From JAMLHH01 sp035515235 (GTDB taxonomy: Bacteria; Bacteroidota; Bacteroidia; Chitinophagales; JADIYW01): a DNA stretch of 64,000 nt. The position numbers and the translations under genes were made by a program. The number at the start of each line of letters is the position of its first letter. The first letter of the stretch is position 1. The notes under the pieces were generated by a model. That model saw only the letters and a list, made by a program, of their open reading frames with translations. It had not been told where the DNA came from and made no database searches. Where the stretch lies: positions 6,897 to 70,896 of the forward strand of contig DATJBS010000011.1 in NCBI GenBank assembly GCA_035515235.1, written 5' to 3'. Below are positions 61,329-64,000 of this stretch, piece by piece.

Positions 61329-61957
61329 TGAAAACAATAGTTTATCCTACTGAATATCCTAAAGCGCTTCCAATAATGGAGCAGTTTTATACCATTCAAG
61401 GAGAAGGAAGATATGCTGGACATGCTGCATATTTTATTCGAGTAGCTGGATGTGATGTAGGATGCGTTTGGTGTGATGTCAAAGAAAGCTGGGAAGTGGA
61501 ACCTTCTCAGTGGGTAGATGTAAATGAAATTGTACGTCAAGCATTAGAATATCCATGTAGATTAGTAGTGCTTACCGGTGGTGAGCCTGCTATGTATGAC
61601 TTGAGCGAATTGACTGCACTATTAAAAAGCAATGGATTTAGAATACATATTGAAACATCAGGAGCATATCCATTATCTGGAGATTTAGATTGGATTACGG
61701 TTTCACCTAAGAAATTTAAAGCTCCATTACAAGAAGTAATAGCGGTCGCGCATGAATTAAAAGTGGTAGTATTTAACTCATCAGATTTTAAATGGGCAGA
61801 GCAGAATGCGCTACATACTAATGACGATTGCAAACTTTACTTACAAACAGAATGGAATAAAAAAGACCTGTTCAATGATTTGTTAATTAATTATATTAAA
61901 GCTCATCCGGAATGGTCTTTGTCTGTACAAACACACAAGTACTTGGATATTCCATAG
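61328..61957 (+). CDS. queE: 7-carboxy-7-deazaguanine synthase
   Basis: 209 aa. A radical-SAM enzyme of queuosine biosynthesis, converting 6-carboxytetrahydropterin to 7-carboxy-7-deazaguanine. The [4Fe-4S] ligands are Cys42, Cys46 and Cys49 (GCDVGCVWCD), with FYTIQGEGRYAGHAAYFIR before them and LTGGEPAM for SAM binding. Its ATG overlaps the pyk stop (TAATG). No other queuosine genes are adjacent. Confidence 0.93.
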   Translation: MKTIVYPTEYPKALPIMEQFYTIQGEGRYAGHAAYFIRVAGCDVGCVWCDVKESWEVEPSQWVDVNEIVRQALEYPCRLVVLTGGEPAMYDLSELTALLKSNGFRIHIETSGAYPLSGDLDWITVSPKKFKAPLQEVIAVAHELKVVVFNSSDFKWAEQNALHTNDDCKLYLQTEWNKKDLFNDLLINYIKAHPEWSLSVQTHKYLDIP

Positions 61958-61981
61958 CTTAACCTCTCATAAATTGATTCT

Positions 61982-63862
61982 ATGATCAAGTGGTGTATTG
62001 TATTTTTTATTTTCCTTTCAATAGGCAATTTAAATGCTCAAACTACTTCGCTTTCTAAAAAGAGCGAAAAAGAATGGTCTGTAATTAGAACTCAATTAGG
62101 ACTGAGAAAATATGAAGCTACTCTAAGTGAACTAGAACTTTTTGTTGAGAAAAACCCTGAATATTTAATAGCTAGAAAGTTTTTAGCTGAATCATATTTG
62201 TATACTTTTAGAAATCAAGAAGCCGCAGATTTTATTCAAAAAACAATTCAGAAATTTCAATTAAATGACGCTGATTGGTGGGCGATGCAAGCTGAATCTT
62301 ATCAGCAATTAAAGAAGTACCCCGAAGCTATAGCAGCACTTCATCAACTCATAAAAGTACCTTTCTTAGGATTGCCCTATCAAAACGTAGTAAAATCTAA
62401 AATTAAAAAGTTAGAATACACTTGGCATATGATTCAAAATCCCGTGCCTTTTACTCCTAAGAATCTAGGAGATGTCATCAACACATCTGCCTACGAATTA
62501 TATCCTTTTTTAAGTCCAGATGGCAATAAATTATACTTTACTAGAAAGGAGAAAAATGAAGATTTGTATTATGCAGAAAAAGTAGATGACAAATGGTCGG
62601 AAGTTTATCCCTTACCATTTAATACCAATCAAAATGAAGGCGCCCAAACAGTCTCTTCCAATGGTCGGTTAATTTTATTTACTGCCTGTAATCATCCGAC
62701 AGGATTAGGAAGTTGCGATATCTTTTATTCTTTTTTGATAAATGGAGAATGGACTACTCCTTCGGGAATTGGCGCTCCTATTAATTCTACCGATTGGGAC
62801 AGTCAGCCTTCAATTTCAGCAAATGGTATGTCCATACTTTTTAGTAGTAATCGTCCCGACGGGAAAGGAGGTAAAGATTTATACATTTCTTACTTGAATA
62901 AGAGAAATCAATGGACCGAACCTCAAAACTTAGGAAGTACTATTAATACATCAGGTGATGAAGAAACACCATTCCTCCATGCAGATGGACGTACCTTATA
63001 TTTTTCTTCTAATGGACATCCTACAGTAGGAGCTAAAGACTTGTACGTCTCAAGATTATCCGATGATGGGATTTGGTCTACACCTCAAAATTTAGGTTAT
63101 CCAATTAATACAGAAGGAGATGAGTCGAGTATATATGTAGCATTGGATGGTAAAAGTGCTTTCGTTTCTAGTGATCGACCTGGAGGTCAAGGAAAATTAG
63201 ACATTTATGAATTTTCTTTAAATGATTCTGTCCAGGCTAATCCTGCGACCTATGTTCAAGCGATAGTGAAAGATGTCAATTCCAAAAAATTATTAGATGC
63301 TCAATACAGTGTTTATGATTTCAATACGAATCAATTATTTGCTCAAGGTCGTACTTTCAATGATGGTAATTTTTTGATTTGTATGCCTTTAGATAAAACT
63401 TTTAGTCTACAAATAGAAAAAGACGGCTATGTATTTCATTCGGAACAATTTCAACCACAAATTGCTTCCATGTCTCAACCATATTTACTAGAAGTAGATT
63501 TATTTCCTATCGAACAAGGAGCGAGCTTAATTTTGAAAAATGTACTTTTTAAAACAGACAGCTATGAATTAGAATCTGTTTCATTTCCTGAATTACAAAA
63601 ACTCATCGAACTACTTAAAAAAGATCTTCAAATTAAAGCAGTCATACAAGGACATACAGATAATGTAGGCAAGCCAGCATATAATCTAGAATTGTCTCAG
63701 AAAAGAGCACAAGCAGTAGTAGAGTATTTGGTTAAAAATGGAATTGCATTGAATAGATTGTCAGCAAAGGGTTTCGGCGAATCTCAACCTATATCTACTA
63801 ATGATACCAAAGAAGGTCGCCAATTGAATAGAAGAACAGAGTTTGTGATTTTAGGTAAGTAA
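61982..63862 (+). CDS. PorE-like protein: TPR, PD40 propeller, CRD and OmpA domains
   Basis: 626 aa with a cleavable signal (MIKWCIVFFIFLSIGNLNAQ). Domain order: TPR helices (about 25-145), PD40 beta-propeller (about 170-415; DGNKLYFTRKEKN, NGMSILFSSNRPDGKGGKD, DGRTLYFSSNGHPTVGAKD), a carboxypeptidase-regulatory-like domain (about 420-505), and a C-terminal OmpA domain (about 515-626; LELSQKRAQAVVEYLVKNG). This is the layout of PorE of the type IX secretion system and of several paralogues. No lipobox cysteine follows the signal, unlike PorE, so a paralogous role at the outer membrane/peptidoglycan is equally likely. Confidence 0.85.
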   Translation: MIKWCIVFFIFLSIGNLNAQTTSLSKKSEKEWSVIRTQLGLRKYEATLSELELFVEKNPEYLIARKFLAESYLYTFRNQEAADFIQKTIQKFQLNDADWWAMQAESYQQLKKYPEAIAALHQLIKVPFLGLPYQNVVKSKIKKLEYTWHMIQNPVPFTPKNLGDVINTSAYELYPFLSPDGNKLYFTRKEKNEDLYYAEKVDDKWSEVYPLPFNTNQNEGAQTVSSNGRLILFTACNHPTGLGSCDIFYSFLINGEWTTPSGIGAPINSTDWDSQPSISANGMSILFSSNRPDGKGGKDLYISYLNKRNQWTEPQNLGSTINTSGDEETPFLHADGRTLYFSSNGHPTVGAKDLYVSRLSDDGIWSTPQNLGYPINTEGDESSIYVALDGKSAFVSSDRPGGQGKLDIYEFSLNDSVQANPATYVQAIVKDVNSKKLLDAQYSVYDFNTNQLFAQGRTFNDGNFLICMPLDKTFSLQIEKDGYVFHSEQFQPQIASMSQPYLLEVDLFPIEQGASLILKNVLFKTDSYELESVSFPELQKLIELLKKDLQIKAVIQGHTDNVGKPAYNLELSQKRAQAVVEYLVKNGIALNRLSAKGFGESQPISTNDTKEGRQLNRRTEFVILGK

Positions 63863-63879
63863 TCATTGTTGTCCGGAAT

Positions 63880-63910
63880 AAAAAGAGTAGCCGATTAAGG
63901 CTACTCAAAA
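63880..63910 (-). terminator. Hairpin with T run in minus-strand direction
   Basis: GAGTAGCC and GGCTACTC pair around GATTAA (about 63886-63907). A run of A precedes it on the plus strand, so it would end minus-strand transcripts. It lies between the PorE-like gene and the partial gene at the window edge and could be part of the end of an insertion sequence. Confidence 0.6.
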
Positions 63911-63916
63911 ATATCG

Positions 63917-63924
63917 TACTTTTG
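63917..63924 (+). promoter_or_regulatory. -7 promoter element before the edge gene
   Basis: TACTTTTG matches TAnnTTTG and lies 24 bp before the ATG at 63949. No matching -33 box was seen. Confidence 0.45.
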
Positions 63925-63948
63925 TAATTACTACAAAACATTAGAACG

Positions 63949-64000
63949 ATGACTAAAAGTAACTATTTTTCTACAAAGTGTGTTTTCGGACAGCTGATTT
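63949..64000 (+). CDS. N-terminus of a probable IS4-family transposase (partial)
   Basis: Only 17 codons are in the window: MTKSNYFSTKCVFGQLI. This resembles the start of DUF4372-containing IS4-family transposases (K-S-x-Y-F...F-x-Q-L-I/L). With the promoter box and hairpin just upstream it suggests the left end of an insertion sequence. Too short to be sure; the terminal inverted repeat could not be confirmed because the other end is outside. Confidence 0.45.
   Translation, partial: MTKSNYFSTKCVFGQLI

Noticed and set aside
63886..63907. Plus-strand terminator after the PorE-like gene
   Set aside because: The hairpin is followed by A and preceded by A on the plus strand, so the T tract lies on the minus strand; it cannot serve as a standard plus-strand terminator.

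Overview
The window is AT-rich chromosomal DNA from a member of the Bacteroidota. Evidence: proteins with type IX secretion C-terminal sorting domains (20320-22998, 51399-55958), a CarboxypepD_reg/TonB-dependent receptor, PD40/OmpA envelope proteins, an IPExxxVDY-family protein next to pyruvate kinase, and promoters of the Bacteroidota type (TTG, about 19 nt, TAnnTTTG), for example at 43305-43334, 35065-35093 and 59331-59362. The lineage within the phylum cannot be fixed from sequence reading alone. I saw no rRNA, tRNA or CRISPR array.

Layout. 1-8.9 kb: a minus-strand central-carbon cluster (phosphoketolase, rpiB, class I aldolase, transketolase, transaldolase/glucose-6-phosphate isomerase fusion), preceded by a HAD hydrolase and a RibD/DHFR-like reductase. 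9.3-20.1 kb: an accessory region of short one- or two-gene units, almost all on the minus strand, separated by roughly 100-200 bp imperfect palindromes that resemble integron attC sites. Its cargo includes HEPN-like proteins (one broken by a stop codon), a PLD-like nuclease, a metzincin lipoprotein paired with a possible gasdermin-like protein, an ECF sigma factor with a membrane partner, a 2H phosphoesterase, a metal-ATPase remnant, and an ImmA/IrrE-type regulator with an unknown partner. 20.3-30.8 kb: a secreted GH172/DUF2961 protein, a GNAT/DUF1778 toxin-antitoxin pair, a DUF1905 protein, ferritin, a FAD-Rieske oxidoreductase, a TonB receptor and an esterase. 31.0-35.2 kb: a second cassette-like stretch (DUF2569, a 51-bp tandem-repeat protein, an RDD protein, a RloA/RloB or AbiL-like defence pair), again separated by the palindromes.

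35.3-64 kb is mostly housekeeping: an SDR protein, an OmpA/PD40 protein, an MFS transporter, an acyltransferase, azurin, a ferredoxin, a thioesterase, ccmBCD plus glutamate dehydrogenase, a phospholipid acyltransferase operon, a secreted PI-PLC and a CotH protein, LD-carboxypeptidase, acpP-fabF-rnc, pyk-queE, and a PorE-like protein. The right edge carries the first codons of a probable transposase.

Main point of interest: the two palindrome-separated cargo regions look like mobile gene-cassette arrays without an integrase in view (CALIN-like). They are loaded with defence-type domains, including a candidate protease plus pore-former unit at 12563-14007.
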